Assembly: GCA_937871505.1 (NCBI GenBank)
Contig: CALMPF010000043.1
Span: forward strand, 17,094 to 81,093
Direction of reading: 5' to 3'
Source: an uncultured Planctomycetia bacterium
GTDB lineage: Bacteria; Planctomycetota; Phycisphaerae; Phycisphaerales; SM1A02
Length of the DNA: 64,000 nucleotides
Part shown: positions 15,757 to 22,864 of the stretch, in pieces
How the letters are laid out: every line of letters begins with the position of its first letter
Position numbering within the stretch: position 1 is the first letter of the stretch
Notes under the pieces: generated by a model
What the model was told of the DNA's origin: nothing
The model's input: the letters and a program-made list of their open reading frames with translations, nothing else
Database searches by the model: none
Made by a program: the position numbers and the translations under genes

Positions 15757-18003
15757 TCAGCCCGCGCCCCCGCGCTCCTCGCCGCCCGTTCCCTCTCCCC
15801 CCGCTCCCTCGCCCGCAGCGCCGCCCCCTGCGCGCAGATCGGCCGCCCGGCGGATCACGACCCTGGCGCCCGCCGGGATCGCGTCGATGAAGAGCCTTCC
15901 GTACCGCTTCGTCGCCACGCGCGGATCGAGCACCACGATCCGGCCGACGTCCTCCGCCGAGCGGATCAGCCGTCCGATCCCCTGCTTGAAGCGGACGATC
16001 GCGCGCGGGAGCGACTCGTCGCGGAAGGCGTTCCCTCCGCGCGACTCGACGAGCTCGTGCCGGGCCTGCACCAGCGGGCGGTCGGGCACTTCGAACGGAA
16101 GGCGCATGATGACGACGTTCCGCAGGGCGCGGCCGCGGACATCCACGCCCTGCCAGAAGCTCGATGTTCCGAAGAGGATCGACCGCTCGTCGCCGCGGAA
16201 GCGCTCGACCAGCGTCGATCGCTCCTCCGCCTCGCCGTGGACGAGCACCGGATAGCCATCGGCCACCAGCAGCGGCCGGACCTTGGAGACGACTTCCTCG
16301 AGCATCCGGAAGCTGGTGAAGAGGATGAAGGCGCCGCCATCGGTCTCCTCGAGGTGATCGAGCAGCCGCGGGATCGCCGCCATGACGAAGCGGCCGTCGC
16401 CGGGATCGGGCAGGTCGGCCTCGACGTACACGGTCATCTGCCGCGCGTAGTCGAACGGGCTCCCGAGCTGGAGCGTCTCCGCCTCCTCGCAGCCGAGGCG
16501 CTCGACGGCATGGCTGAAGTCTCCCGGGGCCGTCGCGAGCGTCGCCGAGGTGAGGATGACGGACCGTCCTCCCGCGAAGAGCGTGGCGCCGAGGATCGGC
16601 GCGACGTCGACCGGCGCCGCATTGAGGGAAACCCGTCCACGGGGCTCGAAGCCTCCGCCCCGGAGGGGGCGCGGCCGACCGACCTCGATCCACGCGACGG
16701 CGCCTTCGAGCGAACCCGCCGCGATCGCCTCGACGGCTCGGGCGAGGTTCCGCGCCCGGGCTGCGTATCCCGAGGCCTCGAAGCGGTCGGCCTCGCGCAG
16801 CGCGCTCTCGCCGATCATGTCCAGCAGGCCGGCGAGCCGCGCGAGGAGCGCCGAGAGCGGATCATCGATCGCCTCGCCGCGATGCAGCCGTCCGTGTCGA
16901 CCCGGGCGCGCCTGCTCGAGCCTCCAGAGCCCGTCGAAGAAGTGCGCCGCCGCGGCTCGTCCGCGGGAGACCGCCTCCCGCGCCGCGAGGAGCGCCGACT
17001 CGGCGCCGGCGACGAGCTGCACGGCGGCGAGGAACCCGCGCGCCGTGCGCTCGCTCAGGAGCATGCGGAAGAGATGCTCGACGCCGCCTTCCGTGGCGCG
17101 AAGGCCGAACTGCTCCGCGGCGACGTCCTCGACGGTGTGCGCCTCGTCGAGGACGACGTGGTCGTGCGGCGGCAGGAAGCCGCGATCCTCGGTCGCGAGC
17201 CAGAGATCGGAGAAGTAGATCGCGTGGTTGCAGACCAGCAGATCCGCATGGGCCATCCGGCGCCGCGCCCGCTGATAGAAGCAGCGGTCGTAGGTCGGAC
17301 AGTTCCGCCCCATGCAGTTGTCGCTGTCGCTGCGGACGGCGTCCCAGACCTCCGGCGGAGGCATCACCGGAAGCGTCGCCCGGGTCCCGTCTTCGCTGCG
17401 CCCCGCCCAGCGGTCGAGCTCATCGAGCGCCCGCGACGCCTCGTCGCCGCCGAAGAGAATCGCCGCCCGCTCGCGCGCCAGCGCGAGCCGCCGGATCGAG
17501 ACGTAGTTGTTCCGCCCCTTGACCAGCACCGCCGTGAAGTCGCCGAAGAGGGCCTGGAGCAGCGGGATGTCCTTCTCGACGAGCTGCTCCTGGAGCGCGA
17601 TCGTGTGGGTGCAGACGATCACCCGCTCGCGCTCCTCGACGATCCGCCTGATCGCCGGCAGCAGGTACGCGAAGCTCTTGCCGACCCCCGTGCCCGCCTC
17701 GACGAGGAGCGTCCGCCGTCCGGCCATCGCGGACGCGACCGCCTCGGCCATCCGCGTCTGCTGCGGGCGAAGCTCGAACGCCGGGAGCCGCCGCGCGACC
17801 GGGCCCTCCGGGCCGAGCATCGCCGCCATGCTCCCGCCGGCTGCGCTCCGAGCCCGATCGGCGGCGAGCTCTGGAGCTGACTCCGGAGTCGGTGTTTGAG
17901 CAGCTTCTTCCCCCGGACCTGAAGGCGCACCGGCGAGTGCATCATCTCCGACGTCGGGATCGCGTCGCTCGCGCAGCGGCTCGCCGTCGCCGGGATCGGG
18001 CAC
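15757..18003 (-). CDS. DinG/YoaA-type ATP-dependent helicase
   Basis: A superfamily 2 helicase of the XPD/DinG branch that unwinds DNA 5' to 3'. Visible are Walker A in EAGTGVGKS, the DEAH box (VVLDEAHTVEDVA), a C-terminal SFWQGVDVRG motif and GIGRLIRSAEDVG. An iron-sulphur cluster is suggested by CMGRNCPTYDRC, whose Cys spacing (5, then 6) matches that of DinG. From GTG at 18003 the protein has 748 residues, with about 60 low-complexity residues ahead of the helicase. TACGAT lies 5 nt before this GTG. An ATG at 17829 starts the conserved part directly. No exonuclease domain is attached, unlike in Firmicutes DinG. Confidence 0.85.
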   Translation of the reverse strand: MPDPGDGEPLRERRDPDVGDDALAGAPSGPGEEAAQTPTPESAPELAADRARSAAGGSMAAMLGPEGPVARRLPAFELRPQQTRMAEAVASAMAGRRTLLVEAGTGVGKSFAYLLPAIRRIVEERERVIVCTHTIALQEQLVEKDIPLLQALFGDFTAVLVKGRNNYVSIRRLALARERAAILFGGDEASRALDELDRWAGRSEDGTRATLPVMPPPEVWDAVRSDSDNCMGRNCPTYDRCFYQRARRRMAHADLLVCNHAIYFSDLWLATEDRGFLPPHDHVVLDEAHTVEDVAAEQFGLRATEGGVEHLFRMLLSERTARGFLAAVQLVAGAESALLAAREAVSRGRAAAAHFFDGLWRLEQARPGRHGRLHRGEAIDDPLSALLARLAGLLDMIGESALREADRFEASGYAARARNLARAVEAIAAGSLEGAVAWIEVGRPRPLRGGGFEPRGRVSLNAAPVDVAPILGATLFAGGRSVILTSATLATAPGDFSHAVERLGCEEAETLQLGSPFDYARQMTVYVEADLPDPGDGRFVMAAIPRLLDHLEETDGGAFILFTSFRMLEEVVSKVRPLLVADGYPVLVHGEAEERSTLVERFRGDERSILFGTSSFWQGVDVRGRALRNVVIMRLPFEVPDRPLVQARHELVESRGGNAFRDESLPRAIVRFKQGIGRLIRSAEDVGRIVVLDPRVATKRYGRLFIDAIPAGARVVIRRAADLRAGGGAAGEGAGGEGTGGEERGGAG

Positions 18004-18008
18004 GGCGG

Positions 18009-18014
18009 ATCGTA
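18009..18014 (-). promoter_or_regulatory. TACGAT -10-like element
   Basis: Minus-strand TACGAT, 5 nt before the GTG at 18003. It supports a leaderless start for the DinG-type helicase. Confidence 0.45.
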
Positions 18015-18425
18015 GGGAATGGTCTCGAGAGCCTCGCAACCGCGGCGGAAGCGCCCCGCGGCGCGGCGCCGGGCCCGTCTCGGCACGCCGCGACCGCGGT
18101 GAAGGGCGCGGATGATCGCAGCCGCGCGAGCGCTCCGCGGCTCGCGCATCGTCGATCCGCCTGTGACGGTCGATCGGCCCCGCTCGCACCGTCGTCGGGG
18201 GACGCGGGCAGCGCCGACCGGCCGGCGCCCTCCCTGCATGAGCCGCGCCGCGATCCGCCCGCTCCGGAGGCTCGTGACCGAACGCATCCATCCTGACCTG
18301 ACGCGGCCGCCGGGCGGCACGCTCCGCTCAGGCTGCGAGCCCGGCGATCCGCCGGACTCCGGGACCCGCTCGGCGGTCCGCTCTCGGCGGCCGGTGCGCG
18401 CGACATCCTCTCCTCGACGCCCAGC

Positions 18426-18431
18426 TACGCT
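18426..18431 (+). promoter_or_regulatory. TACGCT -10-like element
   Basis: TACGCT lies 8 nt before the ATG at 18440 of the OmpH-like gene; no ribosome binding site is visible. Confidence 0.45.
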
Positions 18432-18439
18432 CAAGTCCC

Positions 18440-19162
18440 ATGTCCACGCGCGAACGTGTCGTCGTCTATGCCCTGCTCGTGTCGGCACTGGTGGCCGCCT
18501 TCGTCGGTTCACCCTTCGCGGCCCGCCCGGCGATCGCGTCGGCCCCCGCGGATGATCCGGTCCTCGGGCCCGCATCGGGGCTGGTCCTGCGGGGCGACCG
18601 CGGCGAGCTCACGCTGCGCAACGGCGCGGGGCGCCCGGCGTGGGGGACGCGCTCCTTCGCGCGAGCGCACAGCGTCGCCCTCGTCCACATCACCACCCCG
18701 CTGCGGAGGCTGCGCGAGTCGCGGGAGTTCACCGAGGAGGCCGAGGCCTTCGCCAGCGAGGCTGCGGCCCAGGATGCAGAGTTCCGACGATCGCTCGAGG
18801 CGCTCTCGGAGAGGCTCCGCGGCGTCGATCAAGCCGCGCCCGAGTACGGCGACATCGTCGAGCAGGGAGAGCGCCGATATCAGGAGTATCTCGCCTGGCA
18901 GCGCTCGGCGATGGAGCGTCGGGGCCGTCTCGAGGCCGGACACCTCGAGCGCGCCTACAGGCGTCTCGTCGACGCCGTCGAGGTCGTCGCGGAGCGCCTC
19001 GACATCGACATCGTGTGGCGCTTCATTCCCACCAGCGATCCTTTCGAGGCGCCGGACCTGCCCGGCGCCCTGAACGAGATCCGGTTCCGCAGCGTGCTCC
19101 GCTATCCCGACGCGCTGGACATCACGCCGGACGTCCTCAAGGAGCTGGGATTCGGAGACTGA
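18440..19162 (+). CDS. OmpH/Skp-like periplasmic protein
   Basis: A 240-residue exported protein with a signal peptide (VVVYALLVSALVAAFVGSPFAARPAIA). A long helical, charged middle (about residues 90-185, EEAEAFASEAAAQDAEF through RRYQEYLAWQRSAMERRGRLE) is predicted to form a coiled coil. The layout matches OmpH/Skp, a periplasmic chaperone for outer-membrane proteins. The C terminus LRYPDALDITPDVLKELGF resembles the short strand that ends planctomycete OmpH homologues. Its 3' end overlaps the 3' end of lipB on the other strand by 26 bp. Chaperone function is inferred from architecture. Confidence 0.7.
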   Translation: MSTRERVVVYALLVSALVAAFVGSPFAARPAIASAPADDPVLGPASGLVLRGDRGELTLRNGAGRPAWGTRSFARAHSVALVHITTPLRRLRESREFTEEAEAFASEAAAQDAEFRRSLEALSERLRGVDQAAPEYGDIVEQGERRYQEYLAWQRSAMERRGRLEAGHLERAYRRLVDAVEVVAERLDIDIVWRFIPTSDPFEAPDLPGALNEIRFRSVLRYPDALDITPDVLKELGFGD

Positions 19163-20078
19163 GCTTCGCCGCGTCGCGGTCCGGGAGGGAGTCCGCGGCG
19201 CGCTTCGGAAGCGTGGCAAGCGCCGCGCGGAACTCCTCGATCATCACCGCCTTCACCGCCGCGATCGCGGGCGCCGCAGCGCCGAGCTCGGCCTCCATCG
19301 ACGTGACGGCTCGACCCGCGAGCCCGCAGGGCACGATCAGGCGGTAGCGATCGAGGTCGCACGCGACGTTGAGCGCGAGCCCGTGCATCGAGACCCAGCG
19401 CGAGACGCGGACGCCCATCGCGCAGATCTTCGCAAGTCCCTGCGGTGGGCCGGTGACCCGGCCGGCCGTCGCGTCCTCGGCCCCCGGCCACCCGCGGTCG
19501 GCCCCGTGCGACTCAGCCCGCTGCGACTCGACCCAGACGCCGGTCGCCGCCGGGTCGCGCACCCCTTGGAGGTCGAACCGCGCGAGCACGCGGATCACGA
19601 TCTCTTCGAGCAGGCGCATGTAGCCGTGGATCCGCAGGCCGAGCCGGTTGAGGTCGAGCAGCGGATAGACGACGAGCTGGCCCGGACCGTGGTAGGTCAC
19701 GTCGCCCCCGCGATCGGTCTCGCGCAGTTCGATGCCGCGCGCGGCGAGCGACGCGGCGGTCGCGAGGACGTGACCCGCCGCCTCCGGACGCCGCGTGACG
19801 GTGATCACCGCAGGAACGTGCTCCACGAGAAGAATGCGTCCCGGCCAGCCCGAGGCACTTCGGTCCACCTCCCCGCCGGTTGCCTCCTCGGCCATCGCGC
19901 CCTCTCCCGGCTCCGACGGGCGTCCGGCCCGCAGGCTCCTCCCCTCTCGAGCAGATCCCCGCTCACGAACCCCGATCGCCTCTTCGAGCGCCGCTCTCTG
20001 GACCGCGAGGGCGGCGTCGTAGCTCATCTGTCCGAGATCGACGAACTCGGGGGCTTCGATCGGCTGATGCGCGGGCAT
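19137..20078 (-). CDS. lipB: octanoyltransferase LipB
   Basis: A 313-residue lipoate-protein ligase B that moves octanoate from acyl carrier protein to lipoyl domains, the first step of lipoate synthesis. The motif RGGDVTYHGPGQ is at 123-134, the catalytic lysine region AKICAMGVRVSRW holds K217, and the acyl-thioester cysteine C251 lies in VPCGLAGRAVTS. Two insertions make it about 90 residues longer than usual: residues 36-80 and 184-214, both rich in Arg, Gly, Ser and Pro. The start at 20078 fits the conserved start of the family and has TAGACT 8 nt upstream. It is divergent from the UspA gene and overlaps the ompH-like gene tail to tail. Confidence 0.92.
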   Translation of the reverse strand: MPAHQPIEAPEFVDLGQMSYDAALAVQRAALEEAIGVRERGSAREGRSLRAGRPSEPGEGAMAEEATGGEVDRSASGWPGRILLVEHVPAVITVTRRPEAAGHVLATAASLAARGIELRETDRGGDVTYHGPGQLVVYPLLDLNRLGLRIHGYMRLLEEIVIRVLARFDLQGVRDPAATGVWVESQRAESHGADRGWPGAEDATAGRVTGPPQGLAKICAMGVRVSRWVSMHGLALNVACDLDRYRLIVPCGLAGRAVTSMEAELGAAAPAIAAVKAVMIEEFRAALATLPKRAADSLPDRDAAKLSLRIPAP

Positions 20079-20086
20079 CGTCGTGG

Positions 20087-20092
20087 AGTCTA
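20087..20092 (-). promoter_or_regulatory. TAGACT -10-like element of lipB
   Basis: Minus-strand TAGACT, 8 nt before the lipB ATG. It sits at one edge of a repeat element whose other edge carries TAGACT facing the UspA gene. Confidence 0.5.
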
Positions 20093-20296
20093 CAGCGCGG
20101 CCGGCGCTCGAGCGGCCTCGCGCTCCGGCGCGAGGCGGCCGGAAGCGGATGTTCTGCAACGAAAGGGGACGCAGATGGGGCACCGGTGGCCCCTCTGCGG
20201 CCATCAAGCCCCCATCGATGAAGCGAGCGGCGAGCTTCGACGCGGCAGAGCGCCGCCTCCGGACGCCACAGCATGAGGCAAGGGGCGCTGGAGTGT
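20093..20296. repeat. MITE-like element, copy A
   Basis: The stretch 20134-20295 is closely similar to 50030-50167 (for example GGAAGCGGATGTTCTGCAA, CAGATGGGGC, CCATCAAGCCC, GCGAGCTTCGACG, CAAGGGGCGCTGGAGTGT), with about 24 extra bases near its right end. Its left part has a 9-bp hairpin (20115-20123 with 20128-20136). It fills the gap between the divergent lipB and UspA genes and carries or abuts both of their TAGACT elements. Confidence 0.75.
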
Positions 20297-20302
20297 TAGA
20301 CT
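20297..20302 (+). promoter_or_regulatory. TAGACT -10-like element of UspA gene
   Basis: TGTTAGACT (extended -10 form) lies 44 nt before the ATG at 20347, directly at the right end of repeat copy A. Confidence 0.45.
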
Positions 20303-20346
20303 CGCGGCACCTCGCACCGCGCTGGGATCGCCGAGGCCCCGCCGTC

Positions 20347-21426
20347 ATGCCGCAACTCGCTTCGATCGTCGTCGGAGTCGACTTCTCGCCCTGCTCCGCC
20401 GCTGCGCTCGCGCAGGCGTGGCTCCTCGCGAAGCGATCCCGAGCGGCCATCCACGTGCTCCACGTCGTCCGCCGCGAGGTCGTTCGCGAGCTCGCCTTGT
20501 CGCTGGGACGCACCGTCGAGCAGGTCTCGGCCGATCTCATCGACGGGGCCCGCCGCCAGCTCGAGAGCTTCGTCGCCGGACAGGTCGGGAGCGCGGGAGC
20601 GCGCGAAGGGAGCGATGCCTCGCAGGCCTCCCGCAGCAGCGGTCCCGATCGCCCATCCGAGCCCCCGATCCCGAGCGCGCCGGATCAAGCGGCCCGGCGC
20701 GCGGGCGGTCCGGGCGCGCGTGCGGGAGTCTCGGCATCGGGCGACTCGCCCCCCGCCGAGGTGCGCCTGCACGTCGAGGTCGGCGATCCGGTCGACGCCA
20801 TCGTCGCCCGCTGCGCGGAGATCGACGCCTCGCTGCTTGTGCTCGGCGTCTACGGCGAGGGCGGCAGCGGCATGGGCAGCGGTCATGTCTCGCTCGCCGG
20901 AGTGCGGCACGCGCCCTGCTCGACGCTCCTCGTCCACGAACGGACGCGCCGCCCGCTGCGGGCCGTGCTCGCCGCGGTGGACTTCGCCCCGGAGAGCCTG
21001 ATCGCGCTCGACTTCGCCTCGCGCGTCGCGGAAGTCGATGGCGCGCTCCTTCGGCTCCTCCACGTCCACTACGCGCCGTGGCACCGGCTGCACTACCGGG
21101 CGCCGACGGAGGAGTCTTCACCGGAGTTCCAGCGTCAGTACCTCGATCGCCTGCGCGGTCTGGTCGACGACCTCGCCGAGCGCGAGCGCGCCCTTCATCC
21201 GGGGCTGCGCGTCGAGATCGATCTCGTCGACGATCCCAGTCCCGGCCGAGCGATCCTCGACGCCGCCGAGGGCGGCGCCGCGGACCTGATCGCGCTGGGA
21301 ACCCGCCGTGACGGCCGGATCCGCAAGTTCTTCATCGGCAGCAACGCCGAGCGCGTGCTTCGGAACCTCGATGTCTCCGTGATCGTCGGCCGCACCCCGC
21401 CGGCGCGTCAGGGCGAAGGGCGATAG
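20347..21426 (+). CDS. tandem universal stress protein
   Basis: A 359-residue protein with two UspA domains. The first starts LASIVVGVDFSPCSAAAL and ends with SLLVLGVYGEGGSGMGSGHVSLAGVRHAPCSTLLV. The second starts LRAVLAAVDFAPESLIALDFASR and ends with DLIALGTRRDGRIRKFFIGSNAERVLRNLDVSVIV. The second carries a GxxG-S/T-type ATP-loop variant (GTRRDGRIRKFFIGSNAE); the first is closer to the canonical GxGGSGMGSG pattern. A low-complexity insertion of about 60 residues interrupts the first domain (about residues 80-140). Such proteins bind ATP and help in stress survival; the exact role here is unknown. The start at 20347 is where family similarity begins. Confidence 0.85.
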   Translation: MPQLASIVVGVDFSPCSAAALAQAWLLAKRSRAAIHVLHVVRREVVRELALSLGRTVEQVSADLIDGARRQLESFVAGQVGSAGAREGSDASQASRSSGPDRPSEPPIPSAPDQAARRAGGPGARAGVSASGDSPPAEVRLHVEVGDPVDAIVARCAEIDASLLVLGVYGEGGSGMGSGHVSLAGVRHAPCSTLLVHERTRRPLRAVLAAVDFAPESLIALDFASRVAEVDGALLRLLHVHYAPWHRLHYRAPTEESSPEFQRQYLDRLRGLVDDLAERERALHPGLRVEIDLVDDPSPGRAILDAAEGGAADLIALGTRRDGRIRKFFIGSNAERVLRNLDVSVIVGRTPPARQGEGR

Positions 21427-21466
21427 CACCCGACAAGAAGCTCCGTCCCGCGCTCCCGCGGGCGAA

Positions 21467-21552
21467 TGCCGAAGGGGGGAGTCGAACCCCCACGTCCCTT
21501 CCGGGACGGCGGATTTTGAATCCGCTGCGTCTGCCGATTCCGCCACTTCGGC
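21467..21552 (-). tRNA. tRNA-Leu (anticodon CAA)
   Basis: An 86-nt class II tRNA on the minus strand. The acceptor stem GCCGAAG pairs with CTTCGGC, the anticodon stem-loop GCGGA-TTCAAAA-TCCGC shows CAA, a long variable arm (GTCCCGGAAGGGAC) is present and the T arm contains GGTTCGACTCC. CCA is not encoded. TAGGAT at 21595-21600 on the same strand is a plausible -10 element 42 nt upstream. Confidence 0.95.
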
Positions 21553-21594
21553 CGTGCCGCTTCGCCACAGGCTGCTCAACGCGAAGGGACGGCG

Positions 21595-21600
21595 ATCCTA
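21595..21600 (-). promoter_or_regulatory. TGG-TAGGAT, likely tRNA-Leu promoter
   Basis: Minus-strand TGGTAGGAT (extended -10 form) lies 42 nt upstream of tRNA-Leu. Confidence 0.4.
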
Positions 21601-21601
21601 C

Positions 21602-21811
21602 CACTCCGGCGCCGCGTGGCTCCGCCGTGAGATCGACCGACGGTCGAAGCGGAGCCCCCGCGCCGAGACGCCGCGGCGGCGCAGCGACGCCCCGCTGCGG
21701 GCCATCCAGCCCCAACCGCGAGGGAGGTGAGGGACGCGAGCTTCGAATCCGCGAGCCGCCGGAAGCCGCCGCCTCGGGCGACCGCAGCAGGACCCTCACG
21801 GCGCCGGAGCG
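21602..21811. repeat. MITE-like element, diverged copy C
   Basis: The ends form an imperfect 13-bp inverted repeat (21602-21614 CACTCCGGCGCCG and 21799-21811, one mismatch). The interior shares CCCCGCTGCGGGCCATC and GCGAGCTTCGA with copy B at 50001-50166. It occupies the whole gap between the tRNA-Leu promoter and the stop codon of tsaC. No gene is seen in it. Confidence 0.55.
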
Positions 21812-22789
21812 CTACCGCCGCGCCGCGCACGCCCGCCGCAGGCGGTCGAGGACGGCCTCCCAGAGCGCATCGCGCGACTCGGGACGCTCGACGAGGATCC
21901 GCTCGGCGTTGGCGCTGTCCGCGTCGCGCAGCGCGGCATAGAGCCGCGCCGCATACTGCTCGGCGTCGGCGGGCATCCGGATCGCGATGTGCGGTACGGG
22001 GACCTCGAGCTCCTCGAAGGCGATCGCCGCGCTCCTCGGGACCGCCACCCGCAGCATCTCGGCCATCTCGCGCCGCGCGACGAGCAAGGTCGGCGTCCGC
22101 GGCGCGTAGTGGCTCGACCTCGTCCCCGGCGATGCGTCCTGCCCTTCGGGCACCGCGCGATCGATCGGGCCGATGAGCTGCTCGATCATCTCCGCCGTGA
22201 CCGCCCCGGGCCGGAGCAGACGCGGCCGCGCGCCGCCCGAGAGCTCGAGCACGGTCGACTCGATGCCGACCGAACAGGTGCCGCCATCGAGGATGAGCAG
22301 CGACTCGCTCTCCGCGAACTCCGCAGCGACGTGCTCGGCCGACGTCGGCGAGACGCGTCCCGAGCGATTGGCCGAGGGGGCCGAGATCGGCCCGCCGAAG
22401 ATCCGCAGGAGCACGCGCGCCACCGGATGCGACGGACAGCGGACGGCGACCGTCGTCCGCCCGCCCGTGGCCTGATCCGGAACCGCCGCGGCCTTCGGGA
22501 GGACCAGCGTCAGCGGTCCCGGCCAGAAGCGGTCGACGAGACAGTCGGCGCGCGGATCCCAGAACGCGACGATCCGCCGCGCCGCCTCGACGTCGTGGAC
22601 ATGGGCGATGATGGGGTTGTCCGCAGGGCGGCCCTTCATCGCGTACAGGCGATCGACCGCCGCGGCGTCGAGCGTCGACCCGCCGAGGCCGTACACCGTC
22701 TCGGTGGGAAACGCCACGAGCTCGCCGCGGCGGAGGCGCGCCGCAGCCTCCATGATCGCGGCGTCGGCGGCGGGAGCGATCCTCGGCAT
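21812..22789 (-). CDS. threonylcarbamoyl-AMP synthase (Sua5/YciO/YrdC)
   Basis: A 325-residue enzyme that makes threonylcarbamoyl-AMP from threonine, bicarbonate and ATP for the t6A37 modification of tRNAs reading ANN codons. The YrdC domain is clear: AFPTETVYGLGG, the KGRPADNP loop, WPGPLTLVLP, SAPSANRSGRVSPT and DGGTCSVGIESTV. From about residue 205, SPGTRSSHYAPRTP begins the Sua5-type C-terminal domain, so this is the long Sua5 form rather than short TsaC. TACCGT lies 6 nt before the ATG. The other t6A enzymes (TsaB, D, E) are not in this window. Confidence 0.92.
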   Translation of the reverse strand: MPRIAPAADAAIMEAAARLRRGELVAFPTETVYGLGGSTLDAAAVDRLYAMKGRPADNPIIAHVHDVEAARRIVAFWDPRADCLVDRFWPGPLTLVLPKAAAVPDQATGGRTTVAVRCPSHPVARVLLRIFGGPISAPSANRSGRVSPTSAEHVAAEFAESESLLILDGGTCSVGIESTVLELSGGARPRLLRPGAVTAEMIEQLIGPIDRAVPEGQDASPGTRSSHYAPRTPTLLVARREMAEMLRVAVPRSAAIAFEELEVPVPHIAIRMPADAEQYAARLYAALRDADSANAERILVERPESRDALWEAVLDRLRRACAARR

Positions 22790-22795
22790 GTGCGC

Positions 22796-22801
22796 ACGGT
22801 A
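22796..22801 (-). promoter_or_regulatory. TACCGT -10-like element
   Basis: Minus-strand TACCGT, 6 nt before the ATG of the Sua5-type gene at 22789; no ribosome binding site is visible. Confidence 0.4.
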
Positions 22802-22864
22802 GCGAAAATCGGCTCTCCGCGGCGAACCCCCTCCGCGAACCCGGCGCGAACCGGATGCGCGCCG

